Assembly (NCBI RefSeq): GCF_026914185.1
Contig: NC_070571.1
Coordinates: 4,092,001-4,156,000 of the forward strand
Direction of reading: 5' to 3'
Length of the DNA: 64,000 nucleotides
Origin: Puccinia triticina
Lineage: Eukaryota > Basidiomycota > Pucciniomycetes > Pucciniales > Pucciniaceae
The translations under genes were made by a program, and so were the position numbers. The notes beneath the pieces were generated by a model that saw only the letters and a list, made by a program, of their open reading frames with translations, did not search any database and was not told the origin of the DNA. Position 1 is the stretch's first letter; each line of letters begins with the position of its first letter. Of the stretch, positions 1 through 10,318 are shown one piece after another.

Positions 1-3000
1 GACGGACACACACTTGAAGTCAAAGGCAGCGGTTTCGTCAACGATATCACTGAAAACAACTGCATCATCCCGTTAAAATCACTTCATGTTCCTGGTCTGA
101 GCACCACTCTAGTCAGTCTTGGCCGACTTCTTGAGCGTGGCTGTGAGCTGAAAAGAACTAGTTCCTCGTCGTTTGTCATAATTTGAGAAGGAGAAGTAAT
201 TTTCAAGACTTTGATTGTTGGCGGCACGTGTATGGTTCAATTGAATACAACCACCGAAGGTCAGTCATCTCTAGCGACCGCTCTCTTGTCAACAATCACT
301 GATGTAAATCTACTTCACAGACGCGCCGGCCACTGCAGCAACGAGGCACTAAGACGAATGTTTGGAATAAAATCGCCAAATGTTAAATGTGATTCTTGTT
401 CAATGTCTAAATCTCATCGCCTTGTATTCCCGTCTCAACTGCCGCAAGCCTCTCATCCTCTTGAATCAGTCCACATGGATCTCAGTGGAAAAATCACTCC
501 GGCATCATGTGGAGGCGGCAGCTACTACTTTAAGCTTACTGATTGGTTTACTCGTTATCGTCATGTTTTCATTCTCTCATTGAAATCTCAAACGTTCTCA
601 AAATTTGTAGAAGATTTTAACAATGTCACAACATTTCACGGGCGACCAATCAAATCTGTTGTCTTTGATGGTGGAGGAGAGTTTAACTCCAACGAGTTCA
701 CTGAGTTCCTCAAGTCTAAAGGAGTCACAATTCACGTTACAGCGCCCTACACCCCTCAACAGAACGCGGTGGCCGAACGTGGTAATAGAACAACCAGTGA
801 GAAGGCTCGGGCAATGCTCAAGCAAGCAAATCTCCCTTCAGTTTACTGGGGGGAAGCTGTCTGTACAGCGGTATTCCTTGAAAACATCACGCCGGTCCGC
901 AAGCTCAAGTGGAAGACACCCTACGAACTGTGGTTTGACTCCAGCTTTGACAAGTCTCGTCTTCGCCCATTTGGCTGCAAGGCATACGCAAATATTCCCA
1001 AAAAGCTTCGAGACGGCAAGTTTGGAGAGACGGCGAAAAAAGGACTGATGGTCGGATATCAGCTGGGAATGCATAACTGGCGCATTCTACTTCCGGGAGG
1101 GAAGGTTGAGCGCTGCCATGATGTCTCTTTTGACGAAGCAGACTTCCCAGGAGTCTCCCTTTTCTCCCCAGCTGACCCGTCTGGACTCGTTGACCCTCAG
1201 GACCCGGTGGAGTTCGAAGAACTTGAAGACTCTCCGCTACTTCACAGTACTGAAGAAACACCAGAAGTTACCCGCTCAGGATCGAATTTCGGGGAAGACA
1301 ATCATCAAGATCACTCTGAGGAGCGAGAAGACCGGCCTCCTGAGGCTGAGACATCGAACCCTGCCCCTAAAGCTGACCCACCCAGGCCCAAACCCGGCTG
1401 GGACATTGTCCTTGCACCGGAGAAAGCACCAAGAGACATATCATCTGTGATTGACGCATCCAACATTCTCGAGCATAAAAGGAGGGCCAATGTCTGCATC
1501 CTGGACAGGTTTGACGGGTTCATGCTGGATCACCTCGATCCTTACTTCGACATCCATGCCGTAGCCTACGTTTCGGTAGGAGTTCCTCAAACATACAACC
1601 AAGCCATGGCCTCGGGTGAATCTAAAGAATGGCTGGCCGCGGTTGACAACGAACTGTCGGCAATGGCGGATCTAGGCGTGTGGGAAGTCGTCAGAATTCC
1701 TAAAGATCACCAGCTCCTAGGGACGATCTGGGTCTTTAGGAAGAAAGTTGACGAAGACGGTGCGGTCTGCAAGTTTAAGGCTCGGTTGTGTGCGCAAGGT
1801 TCCCTTCAAGCGGTGGAGGACATTCTTCACACCTATGCTCCAACTGGCAGGTTCGCAGCGCTTAGAACGGTCGTGACGGTCGGTATATCCCGTGGGTACA
1901 AAATCCATCAGATGGATGCCAAGAACGCCTTCTTAAATGGCGAACTTGAGGAGGAAGTGTATCTGCGCGCTCCGGCAGGTCTGTCGATTCCGGCTGGGCA
2001 CTGTCTTCGGCTGAAGAAGGCAATCTATGGCCTCCGCCAAGCCCCTCGTGTCTGGTACTCAGCGCTGGCAATTTTTTTCAAATCTATCGACTTCCGTCCG
2101 TCTGCTGCCGACCCCTGCCTCTTCATCAGCAAATCGCCGTCGTGGGTGTGCTTCGTGCACGTCTATGTCGACGACATGGTAATTGTCAGTCCGGATGTTC
2201 AGCGCTTCAAGGATCTTATCTCAGCTCGGTTCAAAATGGAAGATATTTGCGAGTTAAAGCATCTTCTTGGAGTCAAGGTTGCCCAAGTCGATGGCAAACA
2301 GCTGTATCTCTCACAGGAAGCCTATCTGGCCAAAATTCTAGCCGACCATAACATGATGGATGTCAAACCGGTATCGACTCCAATGACACCTAACACTCAG
2401 CTTGTGCGCTCAACGTAGTTCGAGCGGCAGCAGTTTGAAAGGGTAGGGGCCAACTACCGCAGATCGGTTGGGATGTTAATGTATCTAGCAGTCTGTACTC
2501 GGCCAGACATCGCGTTCGCAATTTCTCAGTTATCTCAGCATTTAGAATCACCAGGTATCACTCATTGGAGAGCCATTGTCCACCTGCTTCGGTATCTGTC
2601 AGGCACTAAAAATCACGGCATACTTCTCGACGGCCGCTCGAAAACCAACCAGCTCAAAGTATACTCCGATGCAGACTGGGCGAACGATGTCAAGGATCGT
2701 CACTTGTACTCGGGCTACATCACAACATTCAACAACTCAATAATCTCCTGGCGGTCCCACAAGCAGCCGGTGGTTGCAGTCTCCACAACTGAAGCAGAAT
2801 ACATCTCTCTGTTTGAAGCCGCTCAGGAAGCTAAGTGGCTTCTGACACTTCTTGATTCTCTCGACGTCAAACTCTCCGGTAAACTCTCACTTCTTGTCAA
2901 CAACCAATCAGCTATTGCTCTAGCAAACAATCCCATGTTTCAGCAAAGAACCAAGCATATCCCAATCAAGTATCACTGGATTAGGGAATTCATTGCAGAA

Positions 3001-3120
3001 GGACAAGCCGCAACTCATTATGTCGGGACAAATGATCAACTGTCCGACTTTCTCACCAAAGCGCTTGCAAAGAAGAAGCACTCTGAATCACTCATCAAGC
3101 TCAACATCAACAGGTTTTGA
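1..3120 (+). pseudogene. Ty1/Copia polyprotein, 5' truncated by the window edge
   Basis: One frame runs from base 1 to the TGA at 3118-3120 and reads as a Copia polyprotein. The end of the protease-to-integrase linker comes first. Next is the integrase zinc region (LHRRAGHCSNEALRRM...CDSCSMSK), the integrase core (HMDLSG, VVFDGGGEFNSNEF, TPQQNAVAERGNRT), then reverse transcriptase with KARLCAQGS, QMDAKNAFLNGELEEEVYLRAP and an intact YVDD box, then RNase H ending DFLTKALAKKK. The frame is broken by TGA at 184-186 and TAG at 2416-2418; both fit single C-to-T changes from CGA or CAG. Gag lies outside the window. The intact YVDD and only two stops make this the best preserved Copia pol here. The copy as read cannot make a full polyprotein unless the stops are read through. 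Confidence 0.93.
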
Positions 3121-3131
3121 GCAAGGGAGGG

Positions 3132-3640
3132 TATTGAGATATCTCAGTAAAAGCATACTCATCAACCGGTTGTGTAGTGATACTCAAAGCTGTGACCTAG
3201 TTGTGAAACCTAAATGATCATGTTAAATAGTCTCTGTTGTACCGGATCCTATTTTCTTTTCTTCATTCAAGTTTCTCATCTCTTGTCTCAACTTCAACTC
3301 CGCACAACCAGGTGTGCTCGTCGGTGGTCTTGTCAAGTTTGCTTGTGTGCTGTACTCACACATTGCTGGTCTTTCCAAGGTTCTTTCTAAAACTTTCTTT
3401 GTTTTTCTTTCTCATTTATTTCATTGTGAAATTCATTCAAGTTTCTCATCTCTTGTCTCAACTTCAACTCCGCACAACCAGGTGTGCTTGTTGGTGGTCT
3501 TGTCAAGTTTGCTCGTGTGCTGTACTCACACATTGCTGGTCTTTCCAAGGTGTGCTTGTTGGTGGTCTCGTCAAGTTTGCTCGTGTGCTGTACTCACACA
3601 TTGCTGGTCTTTCCAAGACCCTCTGCGTCTTTTCGTTCTT
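3132..3640 (+). repeat. Copia 3' LTR-like region with internal tandem repeats
   Basis: The purine-rich tract GCAAGGGAGGG (3121-3131) ends just before TATTGAGATA, a variant of the TGTTGAG start of other LTRs in the window, so a 3' LTR should begin near 3132. Inside, a block with CTTGTCTCAACTTCAACTCC and ACATTGCTGGTCTTTCCAAG occurs at about 3264-3380 and again at about 3433-3550. A shorter third copy follows at 3551-3617. The right border of the LTR was not found, because the matching 5' LTR is outside the window. Confidence 0.55.
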
Positions 3641-4143
3641 TAGGGGGGTGGCCGCTTCATTGCGAGCTGGATCTGGATCGCCTGATGATCAGATCCGAAG
3701 TTCTCACTTGAGACCGCTGTTGAAGCAACCAGCTTGGAACCTAGAAAATTAGCCCAGATCAGGTCAATTGTGAATCCCTTCCCCTTGGATGAAAAGAAAG
3801 GGGGAATGTGTCTTGGCAATGCAAGACAAAAACCAGAATGAGAAAGTGAACTTTGCAGGTCTCGGGCCTCTGGCTTGACTTTCCAAACTCCTGGAGGGTT
3901 CCAATGCCGATGGTGCAGGTTGGCATCCATCGCGATAATCATCACCTGTTGTCGAGAATAGAATTGTGTCAGCCAGTTCTTCAATTCGGGGATTGCAGAA
4001 AAGGAGGACAGAGGGTTATAGATGTTCAGGAGCCAAAAGACCTTCCCCAAGGGATGTCTCACTTCCACCCCGACAAAAGTCTGGGAACCCCCCTCAAGTA
4101 ACATTATTGACTCCAAGGGGATCAACCGCTGTGTATATATCAC
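3640..4143 (-). pseudogene. LINE (non-LTR retrotransposon) endonuclease fragment
   Basis: The minus strand has a 167-residue open frame with hallmarks of an apurinic-type endonuclease of non-LTR retrotransposons: NIYNPLSS, then MDANLHHRHWNP, then KGKGFTIDLIWAN, and SDHQAIQIQL at the end. The Asp in MDAN and the SDH motif are residues used by the EEP nuclease fold. The frame is closed upstream by a stop, with only weak similarity beyond it. No reverse transcriptase follows, so this is an isolated fragment of a larger ORF2. It abuts the Copia LTR-like region, perhaps marking an insertion boundary. Confidence 0.8.
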
Positions 4144-4339
4144 AGTCTTATGTCTTTCATTTCAACATCTGGGCACACGCTCATAAGCAACATATGAGCG
4201 CCAAGCTGCATGTTGAGGCGGGCAGAGATCAATCGAGTTGATCCAAGGTTCCTGTCAGGCTTGGTGATGCCAAGAGCAATAGAGCTCCTCTAGCTACGCC
4301 GGCGACAGAGCATGGTGCGATAGCGCGCGCAGCAAAAGC

Positions 4340-5445
4340 GCGGTACAAGTGCGAAGTAACTGTAAACAGTTACTTCTAATGAGCCCAAAAAAGGGGTTAA
4401 ACAGAGGGGCCAGGGGCGCCCGGGGTGTTTTAGTGCCCTCCGCAGTTCTTACAGGGCCTGAGCACGGGATGCGCAGGGGTGTTTGTGACCTGTCACCAGG
4501 AAAAAACAATGATCACTTGTCTGCAAGTGACATCAAAAAGTACAAAGGCCCCTTTGTACTTTGCTATCTCACTTGTTGGCAAGTGATCATTCTTTTTTCC
4601 TGGTGTGTGACGTCTGGGGTGTTTGCGCGATGAAACACTCCCAGGAGATAAAGGGGATAGAGATCCCAATAGAAAGGAAAAAAACGCAGACTTACTTGTG
4701 AAAGGAAGTCTGCGGCAAAAAAAACACAATCAATCCAAAAAACCAAAGTCGAGGCAATGTCAGGCTGGCGAACTGGTCGATGTGACGAGTGGCGAGACTG
4801 GCGAGGCGTCGAACTGGTTATGAAGGTATCTGAGGGGCCTTCCTTCGCCCAAAGGCCCTCGATTATATATTCGAGCTACAACCGGTAGGGTTGTAGCTCT
4901 TATTGCAAATACTTCCTTGGTTTCTTGGCCGGAGGAAGTAGTGCTTCTTTCAAGGGTGACGGGAGTGAAGCGGGATTCTACTAGTCCCTTCGCTCCCGTT
5001 CCATTTATTTGTTATTCGATCCTGTTATTCAATCCTTTTGCTATTTCTCGGCTCGAGGAATAGCATGGTTTGTGTTCCATCATTGGCTAGGGGAGGAGGA
5101 GTAGTATAATTCTGTTTCTCTCCTCCCCGGCCGAAGTGCTTCTATTTCTTGTAGAGACTACTCTCTGTTTAGTAGTCTCTTGAGAGTGTCTTACAACCCG
5201 TTCTCTTGGCTTGAGAACGGGTTTGAACTAATATTCTTTCTCCTGCCGATTCTTTGGCCGGAGCTTTATTTTCCTTACTCGTCTAAGGAATCTTTATTAT
5301 TATGTGCGCGGCGCTCCGCGCCGCAGCTAGGTCTTTTTACAAGAAAGAAGTCTATTTTGTACGCGGCGCTCTGCGCCGCTATTATTACATACAATTTTTG
5401 TAATGCTACAATAGTTAGCCGGGCTCTAACTTATTATAGTAGCCC
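4340..5445. other. Train of consecutive hairpins (possible mitochondrial-derived segment)
   Basis: This stretch has no credible gene but a row of inverted repeats. Perfect or near-perfect stems that I can place include 4873-4899 (11 bp, loop GGTAG), 4910-4940 (7 bp), 4959-4999 (about 12 bp), 5040-5064 (11 bp with one G-T), 5085-5132 (9 bp plus 3), 5154-5179 (9 bp), 5195-5223 (11 bp), 5271-5290 (7 bp), 5308-5324 and 5363-5379 (7-bp GC stems, GCGGCGC with GCGCCGC), and 5405-5443 (bulged). Further ones lie near 4355-4375, 4618-4643, 4686-4713 and 4830-4860. Short GC-rich clusters in AT-rich DNA with serial hairpins are typical of fungal mitochondrial spacers, so a nuclear copy of mtDNA is one explanation. 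That origin is inference. A MITE (4494-4605) sits inside. Confidence 0.6.
4494..4605. mobile_element. 112-bp MITE with CACCAGGAAAAA termini
   Basis: The element starts CACCAGGAAAAAACAATGAT and ends with its inverted counterpart ending TTTTTTCCTGGTG. It is flanked by TGT on both sides (4491-4493 and 4606-4608). Subterminal palindromes of the form TCACTTG-nnnn-CAAGTGA occur at both ends, so the whole element can fold into one hairpin. The terminal sequence and 3-bp duplication match the two larger elements at 5486 and 9126. The CAC start and 3-bp duplication suggest a CACTA-type (EnSpm) transposase; that is inference, since no transposase is present. Confidence 0.85.
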
Positions 5446-5485
5446 AGCTGAAAGTTCCTGAAGCAGTAAAATATCAAAAGAAAGA

Positions 5486-6700
5486 CACCAGGAAAAAAAA
5501 AAGTCACTTGATGACAAGTGAAATCATGCCAGCTCCAGTGGGCTACCCACCATCTACCCACCATCCCCCCATCATCTACCCACCATCTAACCACCATCTA
5601 ACCAGTTTAAGAATTTCCACAGGAGATCCTCAGTTTTTGCTGGGCACCACTGATCCCCATTTCTGGTCAGCTGATACTCAGCTTTAGCTCCCAGCTTATG
5701 CTCAGCTTTGGTGCCCAGCTCATGCTCAGCTTTGTTGCCCAGATCAGAACCAGTCCTGGCCCAGCTTATTTTCAGCTTTATTCCAGTCATGGCTCAGCTT
5801 AGACTCAGATTAGGACTATCATTGGCCCAGCCAATGTTCAGCTTTGGACTAGTATTGGCTCAGCTGATTTTCAGCTTTGGATAAATCTCAGCCCAGCCAA
5901 TGCTCAGATTCTGAGTCTGACCACTTCTGTAACAGCTTATGCTCATCTGTGGACCAGCCTTGGATCAGCTGATGCTCAGCTGTGGACCAACCTTGGCTAA
6001 GACAATGCTCAGCTGTGGACCAGCCTTGGCTTAGCTGATGCTCAGCTGTGGACCAGCCTTGGCTCAGCTGATGCTCAGCTGCGGACCAGCCTTGGCTCAG
6101 CTGATGCTCATCTGTGGAACAGCCTTGGCTCAGGTGATTTTAATCTTTTGAATAGTCTCAAAACATCTGACACTCAGCTTTAGAACAGCCTTGGCTCAGC
6201 CAATGCTCAGCTTTGTACCAGCATTGGCTCAGCTGATGCTCAGCTTTTGAAAAGTTTTTGCCCAGCTGGTGTTAATCTTTGGAACAGTATTGTCCCAGCT
6301 GATCCTAAGCTCTGCACAAGCCTTTTCCAAGATGATGCTCAGCTTTGGACCATTGTTGGCCAAGCTGATGCTCAGATTTGGAATATTCTTGGTCCAGCTG
6401 ACACTTGGATTTGTATCAGGCTTGGAATAGTCAATGCTCAGATGTGGCCAAGGCTCAGCCAATGCTCAGCTTTGGCCCAGGCTCAGTCAATGCCTACTGC
6501 TCAGCTTATGATGAGCATCAGCTGTTCCTGGGAAAAAATTAGGATCAGCTGACTGTGCCACATTGAGCGCTCTGGTGCAGTCCTGCAAGGTCTACAAGTG
6601 CTGGTGGAGCAGACTTGGAGCAGCGCTGGAGTAGCTCTGGAGCAGAAACCAAAGCTGCATCATGTCACTTGCCATCAAGTGACTATTTTTTTTCCTGGTG
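5486..6700. mobile_element. 1.2-kb non-autonomous CACTA-like element filled with a satellite
   Basis: Terminal inverted repeats of about 45 bp are visible. The left end is CACCAGGAAAAAAAAAAGTC, followed by ACTTGATGACAAGTGAAATC; the right end is its near-perfect inverse ending CCTGGTG. AGA is duplicated at 5483-5485 and 6701-6703. Between the ends, from about 5640 to 6550, lies a degenerate tandem repeat built on GATGCTCAGCTNTGGACCAG and CCTTGGCTCAGCT. The longest open frames in it are by-products of the repeat. No transposase is encoded. It shares ends with the elements at 4494 and 9126 but no internal sequence. Confidence 0.85.
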
Positions 6701-6703
6701 AGA

Positions 6704-7002
6704 GGTGAATTCAAAAGACTTAGTGTGACGGGTTGTGAGACGTGGCAATTCAAATTGAGCAGAGAGAAGGCGTTGGGATTGAGGTTTTGAGAAGGGGAAG
6801 AAGCGTTGAAGTCATGATGAAGGGCATTGGCGGAGGCAATGTGAGAAGGAGGATCTGGCGAGGAGACTTGAGAGGGGTGCTGCGGTTGGTGTTGAGTGTA
6901 GTCGCGGGTTACGTTGGTTGTATATATCATTGAGAGGGTAGGGGTTTTTTGTCAAACCATCCCTTCTTGTAGGGACAAGTTAAACTGAAGGGGGTATGGT
7001 CA
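6704..7002. other. Spacer without recognised gene
   Basis: About 300 bp between the CACTA-like element and the second Copia pseudogene. It contains a TGTTGAGTGTAG string near 6891 resembling the start of the Copia LTR at 8954, but the similarity stops quickly. I see no supported gene, repeat array or RNA. Confidence 0.4.
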
Positions 7003-8927
7003 ATGCCGGTGACGCCAAAGGTCTTGTTCTTGAGGCCGGCAGTGCAAAGCACACAGGTCTTGACTCCTCCAATACCGTCGGGGCACTCATTTGTTGGGTG
7101 TTTGCCCGCGCAGAAGCACCAATCTGCTGTTCGGCCTTCATCATTGTCTATTGATCAACAACCAAACATCGTCAATCTGGTTCAGGAAGTTAAGATGGCT
7201 GATACACTGGCGAGCCCAAAAGAAAAGCTGTTGTGAATTGAAGCCATGATGAATGAACACGCCTCTCAGCTTGCTCACATCACCGGTGATCTTGTGCCTC
7301 CTCCAAAGAATGAGAAAATCATTGGCGGAATGTGGGTTCTTTGTTGAAAGTTGAATGAAGCAAATGAAGTTATCCGGTACAAGGCGCGCTGGGTTGGATT
7401 TGGTAACCATCAAGAACCCAATAAGCATTATTATCTCATGTATGCATTGGTTGGCCATATTGAAACATTCAAGATACTGTTGTCCATTGCGGTGACATAC
7501 AAATGGCATGTGTTTCAGTTTGATGTTGAAACTGCATTTCTTCATGGGGAGATGGATGCCGACATGTACGTTTGACAAGTTTCCGGTTTCGAAGTTAAAG
7601 GAAAGGAAAACTGGGTGTGGAAATTGAACAAGTCGTTGTACGGTATGAAGCAAGTGCCTCAAATGTGAAAAAATCATCTCACAAATATGTTGCGCTCACT
7701 TGGCCTCACTCCATTAAACATGGAAGATGCTTTGTTTTTCAATGCTGATCGGACGTTGTTTATACATATGTATGTGGAAGATGGCCTGATTGTAGGTCAA
7801 ACCAAGTCTTTAATTACGTCTTTTCTATCAAAGCTTGAACAAGTGTACAAGCTCAAAGTGAAAAAAAAACTGTGCCAACACCTTGGGTATACGTTGGAAT
7901 GGAAAGCTAACTCGGTTATTTTGCATCATCAGGCATATGCTGAGAAGATCCTTTGCGCTTTCAACATGGAAGGGGCGAATGCAGTAAAAACTCCATTGCC
8001 TACGAATGCGTTGCATCAAGTGGAGCTTGAATCTACACCGTTCAATGCATCAATAATGCAGAAGGCAATGGGCTATATTAATTACTTGGCAATTCACACG
8101 CGTCCGGATATTGCTTTTGCGACAAATTTGCTCTCTCGGTACTCATCAAGGCCAACTCAACATCATTGGAGCCTAGTAAAACATCTCTTGAGGTACATCA
8201 AGGGTACAAAAAATCTCGGCGTTGAAATCAAGGCTCGCGGTTCACCTCGCAAACTCATCGGTTATGCGGATGAAGATTTTGCTATGTCTAGTCCAGACAA
8301 GAAATTGACTACTTGCTTTGTTGTAACATTTCAAGGAAACGTGGTCTGCTGGAAGTCAAAGAAACAGTCAATTGTAGCGCAATCAACTACCAAGGCTGAA
8401 TTCATTTCTATCAATAGGGGGATTAAAACTTGGCGATGCACAACTTGCATGCACTTTTGCAAGTTGGTGTTCAAGGCTTTTATTGAAAACCAAATTTCAA
8501 AAAAACATTCAAGAAGGCTTAGGGGGTGTAGTACAGTGTGGCTTGCATGCACTTTTGCCACTTGGTGTTCAAGAATGAACTTGAACACCGACTTGCAAAA
8601 TCGCATGCAAGTTGCATCTGGCCAACTTTGAAACCCCCTAATGTATGTGCTAAACAAGTTCAATGGATGAATAATCTTTTAGTGGACATGAAAGTTCCAG
8701 TTGGCGTTCCGTGTATCAAGAATGATAATTTGGGAGCAGTTATTATCAGCAAGGAACTACGGTTGTCTGAAAATTCCAAACACATCGAGATCCGTTATCA
8801 GTATTTGCGGGATATTGTGGCCAAGAATCAACTTAACATTGGAGACATCTCTACGAATGACATGATTGCCGACATCTTAACAAAATTACTCGGTTTCATC
8901 AAGGTTTCTATTGCATTGAACAGTTGA
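7003..8927 (+). pseudogene. Second Ty1/Copia pol, reverse transcriptase and RNase H, heavily decayed
   Basis: The recognisable order is RT start (KNEKIIGGMWVL...VIRYKARWVGFG), FDVETAFLHGEMDADMYV, WKLNKSLYGMKQ, then MYVEDGLIVG in place of the usual YVDD, SYTRPDIAFA-type HTRPDIAFATNLL, and RNase H (KKQSIVAQSTTKAEFISI), resuming after an inserted MITE as CAKQVQWMNNLL and ending DMIADILTKLLG. Stops occur at about 7234, 7345, 7573 and 7666, several being TGA where CGA or TGG is expected. The YVED change alters the catalytic pair. The element is therefore inactive. It is followed by a purine tract and LTR start at 8954. Confidence 0.9.
8416..8639. mobile_element. 224-bp MITE inside the Copia RNase H region, AAT target duplication
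   Basis: The segment begins AGGGGGATTAAAACTTGG and ends with an inverted copy ending CCCCCT; the inverted repeats run about 60 bp, including GCAACTTGCATGC-type cores. AAT is found on both sides (8413-8415 and 8640-8642). Removing the element plus one AAT restores the Copia reading frame and gives the usual 7-residue spacing between the AEF and AKQ blocks of RNase H. This shows a clean insertion after the Copia element had arrived. Confidence 0.85.
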
Positions 8928-8953
8928 CGCTTGTGTGCTCAAATTAAGGAGGA

Positions 8954-9125
8954 GTGTTGAGTGTAATTTGTAGACACGCACATTATGCATATTCATTATG
9001 TGATGTACGCGTGGAAGTGTGTCCAAAAGCCGGGCCCAACTGGCCGGAGTCTCTAGATGCTTGCTTTTCTCAGTCGATTCACGGATTCAACTCAGGTTCG
9101 GAACACAACGCTTACTCGCCGTTTT
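8954..9125 (+). repeat. Start of the 3' LTR of the second Copia element
   Basis: The purine tract TTAAGGAGGAG is followed directly by TGTTGAGTGTAATTTG at 8954, a standard Copia LTR start located just after the end of pol. The LTR is cut at 9125 by the CACTA-like element and should resume at 10316. Its right end was not identified, but may lie within about 10316-10600. Confidence 0.65.
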
Positions 9126-9334
9126 CACCAGGAAAAATTTCAGGTCAAATGGGGGCAGGTGACGTGAAGGCATCTCCAGTTCAGTCTCCATTCCAACTCC
9201 ACTGGGCCCACCACTTGTACTGCTCATGCAATGAGCTTGTTTCATGTTCAGCTAGTCTGCTCACCTCCATGTATGTACTTGGTTAGCACAGCTCATCAAC
9301 ACATCAGGCCGTATTATGCTCAGAACATGTACAT

Positions 9335-9475
9335 ACATGTATGTATGTATGTATGTATGTATGTATGTATGTATGTATGTATGTATGTATGTATGTATGT
9401 ATGTATGTATGTATGTATGTATGTATGTATGTATGTATGTATGTATGTATGTATGTATGTATGTATGTATGTATG

Positions 9476-9509
<34 letters not shown>

Positions 9510-9540
9510 TGTATGTATGTATGTATGTATGTATGTATGT
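9335..9540. repeat. ATGT tetranucleotide microsatellite
   Basis: About 50 consecutive ATGT units with one variant near 9477 (TATATATG). All open frames across it, on both strands, are repeat artefacts encoding Met-Tyr-Val-Cys or Thr-Tyr-Ile-His cycles. Confidence 0.98.
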
Positions 9541-9714
9541 ACATACATATATACAAATGAGCTGGGCTTTCCCCTTCTCTGGTCATCCAGCTGAGGCTTC
9601 CCTTCACTCAATGGCACAGCTCCTGCTTGCAATGATACAGGGGCCTCGGGGTGGACTCAGCCAAGCCCTTGCATCAAGGAGGACAACACAGGGCCGGTGT
9701 GTAGCAGAGCGAAG

Positions 9715-10030
9715 CCCCTGCTCAATGGCCGGTGTGTATGGGCCATTGAGCAGAGGCAAGCCCCTGCTTGATGGCCGGTATGTATGGGCCATCAAGCAGA
9801 GCAAAGCCCCTGCTTGATGGCCGGTATGTATGGGCCATCAAGCAGAGGGAAGCCCCTGCTCAATGGCCGGTGTGTATGGGCCATTGAGCAGAGGCAAGCC
9901 CCTGCTTGATGGCCGGTGTGTATGGGCCATTGAGCAGAGGCAAGCCTGCCTGGATCACTGGATGGTGGACATGTGTACCGGTCATCAAGCAAAGCCCCGC
10001 TGGATGGCCAGTATGTATGGGCCATCGAGT
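9715..10030. repeat. Palindromic minisatellite, locus 1
   Basis: Repeated units alternate CCCTGCTTGATGGCCGGT, GTGTATGGGCCATTGAGCAG and GGCCATCAAGCAGAG. The core is an imperfect palindrome around GGCCGG or GACCGGTC flanked by TTGAT or TCAAT. The same core recurs near 18990-19270, 25630-25874, 28900-29240 and 54015-54105. Confidence 0.8.
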
Positions 10031-10318
10031 GGTGTCAATGGCAATGGCCAGCCACACAATGGCCATAGTCAAGAGAGATCCTTCTCAAGGTGTAAATGCA
10101 TATCCTTGCAACTGAAGCTGAACAAAAGTCTGAACTCCAACTTTTGAGCTCAGGAGTTCAGCAATGTTGGTGGATGAGCCGACTCAATCTTACTCACCAG
10201 TGCGCAAATGAGTAAAACAAAATGTTGCACAGAGTCATGCTGAAATTGCGGCAGAGTTTCAGCCTGTGTTCCTTCATGTCACCTGCCCCCAGTTGACATG
10301 AATTTTTTCCTGGTGTTT

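Larger units (their letters stand above)
9126..10315. mobile_element. 1.19-kb CACTA-like element carrying a microsatellite and a palindromic minisatellite
   Basis: The ends are near-perfect inverted repeats of about 45 bp, CACCAGGAAAAATTTCAGGT at the left and its inverse ending TTTTTTCCTGGTG at the right. TTT is duplicated at 9123-9125 and 10316-10318. Inside are a long ATGT tetranucleotide run (about 9335-9540) and a minisatellite of CTTGATGGCCGGTGTGTATG and GGCCATTGAGCAGAGGCAAG units (about 9715-10030). No transposase is present. It interrupts the Copia LTR that starts at 8954. Confidence 0.85.

Noticed and set aside
5308..5330. Helitron 3' end (GC hairpin followed by CTAG)
   Set aside because: Only two bases separate the stem from CTAG instead of about ten, and an almost identical hairpin at 5363 has no CTAG.
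6229..6552. Repetitive frames in the CAGCT-rich array
   Set aside because: They are satellite translations inside a non-autonomous element.
8416..8639. TA target duplication (Tc1/mariner MITE)
   Set aside because: A TA reading is possible, but the Copia RNase H spacing and the related MITE's empty site at 39862-39881 support AAT.
9231..9632. Long open frames encoding Met-Tyr-Val-Cys or His-Thr-Tyr-Ile repeats
   Set aside because: They are translations of the ATGT microsatellite and exist in several frames on both strands.
9715..10030. CRISPR-like array of repeats and spacers
   Set aside because: Linkers are not unique, units are palindromic and variable in length, and the host is eukaryotic.
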